Assembly: GCA_025450405.1 (NCBI GenBank)
Contig: JANWHL010000066.1
Coordinates: 1 to 34,182, forward strand
DNA length: 34,182 nucleotides
Origin: Ktedonobacterales bacterium
GTDB taxonomy: Bacteria; Chloroflexota; Ktedonobacteria; Ktedonobacterales; JADMIN01
Direction of reading: 5' to 3'
Shown: in pieces, positions 1-10,303 of the stretch
Position numbering within the stretch: position 1 is the first letter of the stretch
Layout of the letters: each line of letters begins with the position of its first letter
The notes under the pieces: model-generated
The model's database searches: none
What the model saw: only the letters and a program-made list of their open reading frames with translations
What the model was told of the DNA's origin: nothing
Made by a program: the position numbers and the translations under genes

Positions 1-231
1 AAGGCCGGGCGGCGAGCCGCACCGGGCGGCGCCCGTGGGGCCGCTCAGGGGTCCCCGCGCGGGGAGCTCCGATGCTCAGATCCATAGGCGTCTCGCCCTC
101 TCCGTCTTCTCGGCATGCTCCACGGCCCCGGTGGGCCGCCATCCCGTCTCGCCTCCCCGCGCCGATCCCAGTCACGGGTCGCCCTCCTGCTCGCCGCCCG
201 CCGTTGGCCGCCTTGCGTCGCGGGCCTGACT

Positions 232-286
232 CCCCTCCCCGTCGCAACGGGGAGGGGCCGGGGGGAAGGGACCCCAGCGGCCGGGG
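232..286. repeat. Type-B palindromic repeat, copy 1
   Basis: A perfect 11-bp stem (CCCCTCCCCGT at 232-242 with ACGGGGAGGGG at 247-257) closes on the loop CGCA. It is followed by a G-rich tail ending in GGGGGGAAGGGACCC. The same core, CCCGTCGCAACGGGG, and the same tail recur near 15528-15640. It looks like a dispersed REP-like element. Confidence 0.7.
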
Positions 287-430
287 GAGAGGACGTCTCT
301 CCACCTGGTTCCGGGCTTCTTAGGGGGATACACGAGCCGCCGCGGATTGGATGATCCGATCTCGCGGACCTGGATGGTTGGCACGCACGCGTGGCGGCGC
401 GTGCGAATGCGCCCACCGGAGCGCCGGGGG

Positions 431-486
431 TATAATGGCCCGCGGTGCGCCGCAATCCGACATGATCCGCGGCCATGGTCCATGGC
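431..486 (+). promoter_or_regulatory. Candidate -10 box and palindromic operator for ppdK
   Basis: A perfect TATAAT lies at 431-436, with no good -35 at 16-18 bp upstream. About 36 bases downstream is GCCATGGTCCATGGC (472-486), a perfect 7-bp inverted repeat around a single T. If transcription starts near 443, the palindrome sits at about +30, where a repressor could act. The leader to the TTG start would be about 150 bases. Assignment is by position only. Confidence 0.35.
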
Positions 487-596
487 GCGGGCACACGTGC
501 GGGCGACCTCACCCACTACGGACGCGCGGCACGAGCGCTGGAGCGGTCTCCACTCACCATCGGTAGGCGACATCATCGAGCGAGGAGGATAGCGCG

Positions 597-3374
<2,778 letters not shown>

Positions 3375-3379
3375 GGGGG

Positions 3380-3420
3380 CCTCACCCCCTAATCCCCCCT
3401 CTCCCTGCGGGAGAGGGGGA
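3380..3420 (+). repeat. Type-A palindromic repeat after ppdK; possible terminator
   Basis: CCTCACCCCCT begins 6 bases after the ppdK stop. It is followed by an 11-bp perfect stem (CCCCCTCTCCC at 3395-3405 with GGGAGAGGGGG at 3409-3419) with a 3-base loop. It sits between convergent genes and could end transcription from both sides, although there is no T run. Related copies follow the stops at 10294 and 30440. Confidence 0.7.
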
Positions 3421-3441
3421 TTCCGCGCGAGCGGCGGCTTC

Positions 3442-4491
3442 CTAGCGCCCGAACAGCCCCCCCAGGCCACCGGTGCGCCGGCGATACAGCTCGTCGCGGA
3501 ACCGCGCGCAATCGCTGTTCAGCTTCTTGGCCAGCATTGGCATCTCGCTGATGGCATTGGTGAGCGCCAGCGCGTTCACGTTGCCGCCGAGCGTCATCGT
3601 CGGCATCGGGTTGGTGGCGCCCGGTTGGCCCGATTGGCCCAGTTGCGGGCCGTCGGTCCGCTTCTTTTCCTTCGAGATCGTGGTCTGGAGGTGAGTCAGC
3701 GCCTGCGAGACCCAGGTGATGGCCTCGCGCATGTGCTTCGCGAGCTTTTTTCGCTGGTCCTCCGAGAGCGGCTGCGGCTCGATGCCCGCCGGCGCCCCGT
3801 AGACGGATGGGCTCGTGGAGGGAACCATCAGCGGCAGGTTGGGGTCGCGCTGCTGCAGCGCCTGGAAGTAGTTCACATAGCCGGTCTCCAGGAAGCGCGC
3901 CACGCCCTCGAGCTGGAGGAGGCTCGCCTGCAGGGTGAAAGGGTCGGGCGCGTCGAGGTTGAGCCGCTCGTTCTCTTGTTCGCAGACCCAGATCGCGTTG
4001 CTCAGCTCGCTCTCCAGACTGTCCGCCAGCTCGCGCAGTTGTGGCACATTGCGCTTGCGCACGTTCTCGAAGAGGATGCGCGCGGCCGACTCCAGGATCT
4101 GGCCGGGAGCATCAGGACCAGCGAGGTCGGCGGCTTCCTTCAACCCGCGGCCCACGAACGCGGCCACGGCGTTCCCGAGGAAGCCCATCAGCTTCGCCTG
4201 ATCGTTCCCCATTTGCTGAAGTTTACCGGTCATGCCCCCGCGGTGCGACCCGCCACCGTTGTCCGACCCATTGTCGTGTCCCATGTTGGTCACCCTCCGC
4301 GGTTCTTGAGTAGGTGGATAGGGCGGGAGCGGATTGGTCGAGGGCGCCTGCTGAGGCTGGTCCAGACCGGCGGTGTGGACGTGGTGCTCCTCGTGGTATT
4401 CGACCGAGTAGTCCTCGTCGACTTTGCCGGAGTGGTTGTGCCCGCGCTCCCCATCGCGCTTCCCGCGCAGGCGATCCCATGGATTCGACAT
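3442..4491 (-). CDS. Unrecognised protein with His-rich N-terminus
   Basis: A 349-residue protein of a family I do not recognise. The first ~70 residues are polar and rich in His, Asp, Glu and Pro, and probably disordered. A Gly/Asn/Ser-rich linker follows, then a largely alpha-helical region from about 90 to 280 with no signal peptide or membrane segment. A Gln/Gly/Pro linker leads to a last helix and the tail GGLGGLFGR. The ATG at 4491 follows GAGGAGGT with 5-base spacing. A second in-frame ATG at 4284 also follows a good site (GGAGGG), so a shorter 280-residue form is possible. Codon use matches its neighbours. It is monocistronic as far as can be seen. No function is proposed. Confidence 0.75.
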   Translation of the reverse strand: MSNPWDRLRGKRDGERGHNHSGKVDEDYSVEYHEEHHVHTAGLDQPQQAPSTNPLPPYPPTQEPRRVTNMGHDNGSDNGGGSHRGGMTGKLQQMGNDQAKLMGFLGNAVAAFVGRGLKEAADLAGPDAPGQILESAARILFENVRKRNVPQLRELADSLESELSNAIWVCEQENERLNLDAPDPFTLQASLLQLEGVARFLETGYVNYFQALQQRDPNLPLMVPSTSPSVYGAPAGIEPQPLSEDQRKKLAKHMREAITWVSQALTHLQTTISKEKKRTDGPQLGQSGQPGATNPMPTMTLGGNVNALALTNAISEMPMLAKKLNSDCARFRDELYRRRTGGLGGLFGR

Positions 4492-4560
4492 GCCGCACCT
4501 CCTCGCCACCGGCGTACCGGTGGCGTGCCCTCGGCGTCACACGTGCCCGTGCTCATCCCT

Positions 4561-4597
4561 GGCCGGGCACCTTCCCAGACCGGAGCTCCGCCCGGCC
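4561..4597. terminator. Hairpin between GNAT and the next minus-strand gene
   Basis: An 8-bp inverted repeat (GGCCGGGC at 4561-4568, GCCCGGCC at 4590-4597) encloses a smaller palindrome, CGGAGCTCCG (4581-4590). It lies about 100 bases past the GNAT stop on the minus strand. There is no T tract, so a terminator role is a weak inference. Confidence 0.3.
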
Positions 4598-4695
4598 CGA
4601 GATTGCTGGCTGAGCTTGTTCCCAATGATACCACACCCGCGCTAGCGTCTCTACTCCACACGCACGCTTCATACAGCGAGGCGCTGTGCGCCGTT

Positions 4696-5151
4696 CTACT
4701 CTGGCTGTAGCGGCCGCCGATACACGTCGGGGATGTGGCGCTCCATCCAGCGCTCCGGACTCGCCAGCGGCACGAAGCCCACCTTGCGGTAGAGCCCGGC
4801 CGCGTCGCGCGTCGCCAGCATCCAGCGGCGCAGACCCTGGAGGTCCGGATGCGCCACCATGCACTCCATCAGCCAGGTGGCCAGCCCATGCCCGCGCTCC
4901 TCCTCGAGCACGAAGACGTCGGCGACATAGGCGAAGGTGGCGCCATCGGTGACGGCGCGCGCGAACCCCACCTGGCGTTCGCCGTGGTAGAGCCCGAACG
5001 GCAGCGCGCCGGCGATCGAGCGGCGCACGACCTCCGGCCGGATGCCATGTGCCCAGTAGCTCGCCGTCAGGAACCCGTGGATAAGGTCCAGGTCCAGCCG
5101 CTCCGGGTCCGTGCTGACGACATACTCGCCGCGCCGCCACTCGCTCGCCAT
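4696..5151 (-). CDS. GNAT family N-acetyltransferase
   Basis: A 151-residue cytoplasmic acetyltransferase of the GNAT fold, transferring acetyl from acetyl-CoA to an unknown amine. The strand-helix core is visible as FAYVADVFVLEEERGHGLATWLM, whose ERGHGLA part is the acetyl-CoA pyrophosphate loop (R/Q-x-x-G-x-G/A). The typical end AAGLYRKVGFVPL follows. The ATG at 5151 is preceded by GGGAGGCGAG; a longer open frame upstream overlaps the preceding gene and has no such site. It starts 14 bases after the stop of the beta-helix gene, so it is probably the last gene of that operon. The substrate cannot be read from sequence. Confidence 0.88.
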   Translation of the reverse strand: MASEWRRGEYVVSTDPERLDLDLIHGFLTASYWAHGIRPEVVRRSIAGALPFGLYHGERQVGFARAVTDGATFAYVADVFVLEEERGHGLATWLMECMVAHPDLQGLRRWMLATRDAAGLYRKVGFVPLASPERWMERHIPDVYRRPLQPE

Positions 5152-5165
5152 CTCGCCTCCCAGCG

Positions 5166-6989
5166 CTACAGCGTGAAGTTGGCGATCACCATCAGGATGG
5201 CGGTGATCACCAGGCAGAGCACTGGCGCGCCCACCACCAGGCCCAGCCGGAAGCGCTGACTCAGCTTCGAGCCGCCCGCGAAATAATACACGATCGGGCC
5301 GAGGATCGGCACCCCCACGACCAGGGCACCCCAACCGAGGCGCCGGCCCGACGCCAGGTCATCGCGATGCGCCAGCTCCACGAACGCCACGGCCAGCCAC
5401 GCGGCATAGAGCGCGAAGAGCAGCAGGTTCCCGTAGAGCGAGAGCAGGATCTGGACAACTGAATAACCCGTGAAGCCGAGCGGCGCGAGCATGGCGGCAC
5501 CTCCTGGGGCGACGGCCGTGGGCAGCGCGCCCTGGCCGAAGAGTCCGGATGGGAACGCGGCGGTGAAGATCGGCCCCGTCGGGCCGTCCACGCCGGGCAT
5601 GGTGGGTTGCGGCGCCGGCGCCGGCACCGTCCGATAGTCGCGGATGCGCGCGTTGGGACCCGAGGCGTTGACAAAGCGCGCCAGCAGCTTCTCGGTGATG
5701 CCGAAATCCCCGCCGCCGTTCAGCGGCAGCGGCGTCCCGCAGGCGTGCGTCACCTCCAGCAGCGGCGGCAGCGTGCTCGTCGCCTGGTTGTCGGAGAAGC
5801 AGTTATTGGCGCCGATCGGCGCGGCCAGCGCCAGGTCGGCGCTTCCGGACGCGCGGATCACGTTGTGCGTCACCACATTGCCGGACGCGAGCCAGAAATT
5901 CGCGTCCACATTGCCGATGATGGCGATACCATAGAGCGAATTGCGCTCCACGCGGTTGTCGGCGATGTAGTTGAAGTCGCCACCCGGCACGGTGATCCCG
6001 ATGCCCAGCGGCGGCCGCTCCAGCGCGAAGGCCGGCGCGTCGAGGTTGCCGTTGTCGTGGACGTAGTTGTGGATGATGGCCGTCCCGCGCTCGGGAGGCA
6101 TGCGCTCGGAATCGAGGGTGTTGGGGACGATGCCGGCCGCGTTGCGGTCCCACTCCGAGTTCTCGATCACCAGATTCCCGCCGGCGTTGGTCCCGGAGTA
6201 GCCGAGTCCGTTCCACTCGCTGGTGACGTTTGTGATGAGCGCGTCGCAGGGGAAGCACTGGCCGATGTAGAACCCCGAGTCCGGGCTGCCGGAGGCGTAG
6301 GAGTGGTCGAACTGGCCATGGGTTGAGCCGAAGGCGTAGATGCCGTAGTCGCCGTTGTCATACGCGGTCAGATAGCTGCCGCGGTAGCCGGTCTGGTCGG
6401 TCCAGAAGAAGCCGTTGCCCAGGTAGTGGTGCGCGGTCATGTTCTCGATGACCACGTCGTCGGCCAGCACGGTGAAGCCGTTGCGCAGCTGTGATTGGCC
6501 GTCGAGGATGGTGGCGTTGCGGTCCGCGCCGCGAATGGTGATGTCGGCGGTGCAGACCAGCACCGCTTCGTGGTAGGTCCCCGACGCGACCAGCACGAGG
6601 TCGCCCGCGTGGGCGGAGTCGACGGCGGCCTGGATGGTCGAGATGTCGCCCGGCACGTGGATGGTCCGGCCCGAGCCAGCGGGCGGGGAGCCAGTGCTCC
6701 GGGGCGTCGTTGAATCCGGGCAGACGGACGCGGCGGGCGCGTAGTCGCCGGGTGCGGAATCGCCGGGAGCGCGGCCAGCGGTCCGCGGCGCGCGCGCGCT
6801 CTGCGCTGTGGCGGCGCGCACGCTGCCGCCATCCACCGCGCCCACGGCGACGGCGAGCATGACGGCCAATGTGACGGCGAGGCCGACGGCCGGCGCGAGC
6901 ATGGCCCAGGTCGCCGCGCGCGGAACCCAGGCCCGGCGCGGACCCCAGCCCGAGCGCGACGCGCCGGCGGATGCGAACATGGGACGCAT
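5166..6989 (-). CDS. Secreted/membrane right-handed beta-helix protein with C-terminal PLDc_N-like membrane domain
   Basis: A 607-residue exported protein. A signal or anchor helix lies at about 25-55 (APAVGLAVTLAVMLAVAVGA), then a Pro/Ser/Ala linker. From about 108 a parallel beta-helix runs to about 430. It opens with the characteristic ISTIQAAVDSAHAGDLVLVA...GTYHEAV pattern and continues with many N/D-G-rich turns, as in NosD/pectate-lyase-like proteins. The last ~110 residues hold about three membrane helices, including ALVVGVPILGPIVYYFAGG, which resembles the PLDc_N membrane motif. The ATG at 6989 follows AGGAGG with 7-base spacing, 11 bases after the cupredoxin stop, so the two are co-transcribed. 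The helix probably binds or cuts a surface polysaccharide, but no catalytic residues are identifiable. The fusion to a membrane domain is unusual. Confidence 0.85.
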   Translation of the reverse strand: MRPMFASAGASRSGWGPRRAWVPRAATWAMLAPAVGLAVTLAVMLAVAVGAVDGGSVRAATAQSARAPRTAGRAPGDSAPGDYAPAASVCPDSTTPRSTGSPPAGSGRTIHVPGDISTIQAAVDSAHAGDLVLVASGTYHEAVLVCTADITIRGADRNATILDGQSQLRNGFTVLADDVVIENMTAHHYLGNGFFWTDQTGYRGSYLTAYDNGDYGIYAFGSTHGQFDHSYASGSPDSGFYIGQCFPCDALITNVTSEWNGLGYSGTNAGGNLVIENSEWDRNAAGIVPNTLDSERMPPERGTAIIHNYVHDNGNLDAPAFALERPPLGIGITVPGGDFNYIADNRVERNSLYGIAIIGNVDANFWLASGNVVTHNVIRASGSADLALAAPIGANNCFSDNQATSTLPPLLEVTHACGTPLPLNGGGDFGITEKLLARFVNASGPNARIRDYRTVPAPAPQPTMPGVDGPTGPIFTAAFPSGLFGQGALPTAVAPGGAAMLAPLGFTGYSVVQILLSLYGNLLLFALYAAWLAVAFVELAHRDDLASGRRLGWGALVVGVPILGPIVYYFAGGSKLSQRFRLGLVVGAPVLCLVITAILMVIANFTL

Positions 6990-7000
6990 GGCAACGCCTC

Positions 7001-7393
7001 CTACTGGACGGTCACCATCAGGACCATGCCCGGATGGATCGTGCAAATGACCTCATAGGTGCCGGCGGTGGCGAAGACGACATCGCGCGCCGGGTCGCCG
7101 GGATTGAACGCGAGCCCGGCCTGCGTGTCGAGTCCGGGCGGGACGCCGGGACCGGGGACGCACTTCAGGTTATGGCCCACACACAGGATGTGGACACCCC
7201 CGCCATTGCCGGGGTCCACGAAGTGTACCGCCTGCCCGGCATGGATGGTGATGCTGTGTTGCTGGAAGTCCGCGACCCCCATCTGTACTTGATTGGGCGC
7301 GCCACCGCAACCCGCCAGCGCCCCCAGCGCGGTCAGCGCGGCCACGACGGCCGCGGCGGCGATCCGCCCGGCGGGCCGCTTGCCCCAATTCAT
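7001..7393 (-). CDS. Cupredoxin (plastocyanin/azurin-like) lipoprotein
   Basis: A 130-residue lipoprotein. A charged N-terminus and Ala/Leu-rich helix end in the lipobox LAGC (Cys29), so it is anchored outside the membrane. The rest is a single cupredoxin domain. The type 1 copper ligands are His68 in GGGVHILC and the cluster CTIHPGM, giving Cys117, His120 and Met123. Cys71 and Cys78 could form a disulfide. Such proteins carry single electrons or bind copper. I chose ATG 7393, with GGGAGT 8 bases upstream, over a GTG two codons earlier. It leads the operon with the beta-helix protein, which suggests a shared cell-surface role. The electron partner is unknown. Confidence 0.87.
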   Translation of the reverse strand: MNWGKRPAGRIAAAAVVAALTALGALAGCGGAPNQVQMGVADFQQHSITIHAGQAVHFVDPGNGGGVHILCVGHNLKCVPGPGVPPGLDTQAGLAFNPGDPARDVVFATAGTYEVICTIHPGMVLMVTVQ

Positions 7394-7690
7394 GCCCACC
7401 CACTCCCATCCATGTCAACGCCCACGGACCCATTGCCGCGCCATTCCATCACCCGTCGCATGGACGTCATGGTGACGGATCCGCCCCGAACAGCTCACCG
7501 TGGCGTGCCAGTGCATGCGCGCCAGTGCCCGCGTGCATCAGGGCGCCTCCTCGCCTTACCGCCCCGCCCGCCATCGGCTGGGATGCCCGCCCGAGCACCG
7601 CCGCGCACTCGGCACCCGTCGCCAGACCGGCTCATCGTGGTGTCTCGTGTGGCGCACCATTGTCTGGCCCCTGGGCATGCCCGCCATGGA

Positions 7691-7707
7691 GGCGTTCGGT
7701 GAACGCC
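7691..7707. promoter_or_regulatory. Palindrome GGCGTTCggtGAACGCC, copy 1
   Basis: Perfect 7-bp arms around a 3-base centre. Fourteen of the inner 15 bases are identical to the palindrome at 12651-12665. It would lie at about +9 to +25 of the candidate minus-strand promoter at 7723-7751, a usual repressor position. Likely a transcription-factor site; the factor is unknown. Confidence 0.5.
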
Positions 7708-7722
7708 CTCCGGTGTGCCCGT

Positions 7723-7751
7723 AGTATAGCGGAACGGAGCCCGGTCGTACA
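7723..7751 (-). promoter_or_regulatory. Candidate promoter for the cupredoxin operon
   Basis: On the minus strand, TGTACG (7751-7746) and TATACT (7728-7723) are separated by 17 bp. The -10 matches five of six consensus bases, the -35 only three. The start would be near 7716, giving a leader of about 320 bases to the cupredoxin ATG. Confidence 0.35.
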
Positions 7752-7818
7752 GAGGGCGGAGGGTCCGCGCTCACTCCCGCCGGGTGCGCGTCTCCCAGCG
7801 GGATCGGGTAGGGCGCGC

Positions 7819-7847
7819 TTGCGGGCGCGCGGACAGCACAGTATAAT
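7819..7847 (+). promoter_or_regulatory. Candidate sigma-70 promoter for the sensor kinase
   Basis: TTGCGG (7819-7824) and a perfect TATAAT (7842-7847) are exactly 17 bp apart. In such GC-rich DNA this is unlikely by chance. It points at the sensor kinase gene with a leader of about 175 bases. Confidence 0.55.
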
Positions 7848-7978
7848 GACCCCACGACATCATGGACGCGGCGCGAGATACTGGCCTCGCCATGTCCTCG
7901 CCATGGTCTCCCGGCCATGCGCTTGTGCGTTCACCCTCGTGTGAGCGAGGCGGGGGGCGCGGGTAGCCGGAGGCGAAC

Positions 7979-8010
7979 GGGCGGAGGACGGGCGGAGGAC
8001 GGGCGGGGGC
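7979..8010. repeat. Short tandem repeat before the sensor kinase
   Basis: The 11-base unit GGGCGGAGGAC occurs twice in tandem, followed by a partial third copy GGGCGGGGG. It precedes the true ribosome binding site AGGAGGG (8014-8020) and adds several SD-like G/A-rich stretches. Confidence 0.6.
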
Positions 8011-8029
8011 CCCAGGAGGGGACGAGGGG

Positions 8030-9325
8030 ATGACGACTGGCATGCGCGACAGCGCGCCCATCACCCGGCGCGAGTACGAACGACTGACCCGCCAGAATCG
8101 CGCGCTCAGCGAGCAGGTGCGCGCGCTCCTGGTGCTCCAGGGCATCGCCAACACCCTCAGCGCCGAGCTCGACTTGCCCATCCTGCTCCGCCAGGTGGCC
8201 CTGGCGGCCGTCCGCCTGGTGGCGGGCAAGGCCAGCGCGCTCTATCTCTCGGACCCGCGCGGCGACGCGCTCTACGTCGAGGCGGTGGAGATGGCCCCGG
8301 CCTCCGGCGAGCTGGACGGCTCCGCGAGCCTGGGCGGCATCTCCATCCCCCAGACACCTCGGCGCGAACACCCACCGATCCCCATGGGCAAGGGACTCGC
8401 CGGCCAGGTGGCGCTCAGCGCGGAGCCGCTGTTGCTAAACGACCCGACCGATCCGCGCTTCCCACCCGACGTGCTCGGTGTGGATGCCGAGGTCCTGGGG
8501 GTCCAGCCGACGGCGCTGATGTGTGTCGCGCTGATCTTCAAGGGGCGCGTCTCCGGCGTGCTGGAGGTCGCCCAGACGGGCGGGGGCGAAGGCTTCGACG
8601 CGCGCGACCTCGACCTGCTCCAGACGCTGGCGGCCCAGGCGGCCACCGCCGTGGCCAACGCCCGGCTCTACCACAACCTGCGCAGCGAGCGCGACCGCAT
8701 CATCGTCGCCCAGGAAGACGTCCGCAAGCAGCTTGCCCGCGACCTGCACGACGGCCCAGCCCAGGCGCTGGCCACCATCGCCATGCGGCTGGAGTTCGCT
8801 CAGCGGCTGACAGAGAACGAACCGGCCAAGCTTCCCTCCGAGTTGCGCGCCATCCACGAGCAGGCGCTGCGCACTACCCGCGACATCCGCAATCTGCTCT
8901 TCGACCTGCGGCCGCTCGTGCTCGAGACCGAGGGGCTCGTGGCGGCGCTCCAGCGGTTCCTGGAGCGCTTCAACACCGGCGACGGCCCGCGGATGCACTT
9001 CGAGGCGAATTACGAGTCACGGGTCTCGCGCAACGCCGAAGCGATCACATTCGCGATCGTGCAGGAGGCCATCAACAACGTGCTCAAGCACGCCCAGGCC
9101 CAGAACTGCTGGATCGAGCTGCGCGAGCGTCCCCAGGCGCTGGTGGTCGTCGTGCGCGACGACGGCCGCGGCTTCGATGTCAACCGGCTGCGCGAGGAAT
9201 ATCAGCGCCGCGGCAGCTGGGGCCTGCTCAACATGCACGAACGCGCCGCGCTGATCGACGCGACGCTGGGCATCCGCTCGCAACCCGGTCAGGGGACCGT
9301 TGTAATGCTCTCCGTGCCGCGCTGA
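8030..9325 (+). CDS. Soluble GAF-domain sensor histidine kinase (HisKA_3/NarL type)
   Basis: A 431-residue cytoplasmic kinase without membrane segments. Residues ~11-45 form a coiled coil, ~45-205 a GAF sensor domain, then a HisKA_3 dimerisation domain with the phospho-acceptor in RDLHDGPAQAL (His240). The HATPase domain shows QEAINNVLKHAQA (N box), DDGRGFD (G1) and GSWGLLNMHERA (G2). The ATG at 8030 follows AGGAGGG by 9 bases. HisKA_3 kinases normally phosphorylate NarL/LuxR-type regulators; none is encoded next to it, so its partner is elsewhere. The GAF ligand cannot be inferred. The next gene is 111 bases downstream and may or may not share its transcript. Confidence 0.93.
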   Translation: MTTGMRDSAPITRREYERLTRQNRALSEQVRALLVLQGIANTLSAELDLPILLRQVALAAVRLVAGKASALYLSDPRGDALYVEAVEMAPASGELDGSASLGGISIPQTPRREHPPIPMGKGLAGQVALSAEPLLLNDPTDPRFPPDVLGVDAEVLGVQPTALMCVALIFKGRVSGVLEVAQTGGGEGFDARDLDLLQTLAAQAATAVANARLYHNLRSERDRIIVAQEDVRKQLARDLHDGPAQALATIAMRLEFAQRLTENEPAKLPSELRAIHEQALRTTRDIRNLLFDLRPLVLETEGLVAALQRFLERFNTGDGPRMHFEANYESRVSRNAEAITFAIVQEAINNVLKHAQAQNCWIELRERPQALVVVVRDDGRGFDVNRLREEYQRRGSWGLLNMHERAALIDATLGIRSQPGQGTVVMLSVPR

Positions 9326-9436
9326 CCTCCGTCACCACACCTCCGCGCCGTCGGCCCGTCGCCAACCGGTTCGTCCGCTGCTGGCGGCCCGCCTATTCTG
9401 CCTGGGCTCACGCCGTTCGATGAGGAGAACCACCCG

Positions 9437-10294
9437 ATGGGCCAACCCATTCCGCGCCGCCAGTACGCGATGGACTTCGATGCCAGCGCCCTGCCCACCG
9501 AGCCGATGTCGCGGGCGATCACGCTCGCGCGCAAGGTCCCGGAGGTCACCGTCTTCTTCTGGATCGCGAAGCTGCTGACCACCGCGCTCGGCGAGTCCAC
9601 CTCCGATTACCTTGTCTTCCATATCAACCCCTACGTCGCCGTCACACTCGGCGGCATCGGTCTGGTAGTTGCGCTGGGCCTCCAGCTGCTCACGCGCCGC
9701 TACATCGCCTGGGTCTACTGGCTGGCCGTCGTCATGGTCGCCGTCTTCGGCACGATGGCCGCCGACGTGCTCCACATCGTCCTCGGCGTCTCGTATCTGG
9801 ATTCCACCGTCTTCTTCGCGGCCTGCGTGGCGGTCATCTTCGCGGCATGGTACGCCACCGAGCGCACCCTCTCCATCCACAGCATCACCACGCTCCGCCG
9901 CGAACTGTTCTACTGGGCCACCGTCATGGCGACCTTCGCCCTGGGCACCGCCGCCGGCGACCTGGCCGCGTCCGGTGCCCTGACCGGCTCCGGCAAGCCC
10001 CTGGGGTATCTCGACGCCGGCCTGCTCTTCATCGCCCTGTTCGCCCTGCCGGCGCTGGCCTACTGGCTGCTCAAGCTGAACCCCATCGTCGCCTTCTGGT
10101 TCGCCTACATCATCACTCGGCCGCTGGGGGCGTCCTTCGCCGATTGGTTTGGCAAGCCGGTGGGCGCGACCGGCCTCGGCTATGGCGACGGTCCCGTCAG
10201 CCTCGTCCTGACCCTCCTGATCGTCGCCGTCGTCGCCTACCTGACCATCACGCGCGTGGATGTCCAGCGCGACCCCGTCCACGCGCGGCGCTGA
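9437..10294 (+). CDS. COG4705-type integral membrane protein
   Basis: A 285-residue protein of the uncharacterised COG4705 family. About seven to eight membrane helices follow a short cytoplasmic N-terminus. Recognisable family stretches are KVPEVTVFFWIAKLL with GESTSDYLV, the half-way motif VFGTMAADVLH, then FALGTAAGDL and ITRPLGASFADW. The acidic residues inside GES-SDY, AADVLH and GTAAGDL recur at similar places in the two halves, which suggests an internal duplication and a transport role. That is inference; no substrate is established to my knowledge. The ATG at 9437 has GAGGAG 9 bases upstream. It follows the sensor kinase on the same strand. Confidence 0.85.
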   Translation: MGQPIPRRQYAMDFDASALPTEPMSRAITLARKVPEVTVFFWIAKLLTTALGESTSDYLVFHINPYVAVTLGGIGLVVALGLQLLTRRYIAWVYWLAVVMVAVFGTMAADVLHIVLGVSYLDSTVFFAACVAVIFAAWYATERTLSIHSITTLRRELFYWATVMATFALGTAAGDLAASGALTGSGKPLGYLDAGLLFIALFALPALAYWLLKLNPIVAFWFAYIITRPLGASFADWFGKPVGATGLGYGDGPVSLVLTLLIVAVVAYLTITRVDVQRDPVHARR

Positions 10295-10303
10295 ATGGAT
10301 AGC

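Larger units (their letters stand above)
1..596. other. Non-coding leader region before ppdK
   Basis: No convincing gene is visible: the open frames on both strands are short, arginine/proline-rich and lack ribosome binding sites. The region holds a 14-bp GC palindrome (TCCCCGCGCGGGGA, 52-65), a type-B palindromic repeat (232-257) and, nearer the gene, a TATAAT box and a 15-bp palindrome, listed separately. The end of a gene lying left of the window cannot be excluded for the first few tens of bases. Confidence 0.6.
7394..8029. other. Divergent intergenic region, cupredoxin operon / sensor kinase
   Basis: 636 bases with no convincing gene; open frames here are short and lack ribosome binding sites. 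It contains the shared 15-bp palindrome (7692-7706), a possible minus-strand promoter (7723-7751), a good plus-strand promoter (7819-7847) and a short tandem repeat just before the kinase gene. No RNA gene was recognised. Confidence 0.6.

Noticed and set aside
330..596. T-box or other riboswitch before ppdK
   Set aside because: No T-box GGTGG-type bulge, specifier loop or terminator was found, and no known riboswitch core could be traced.
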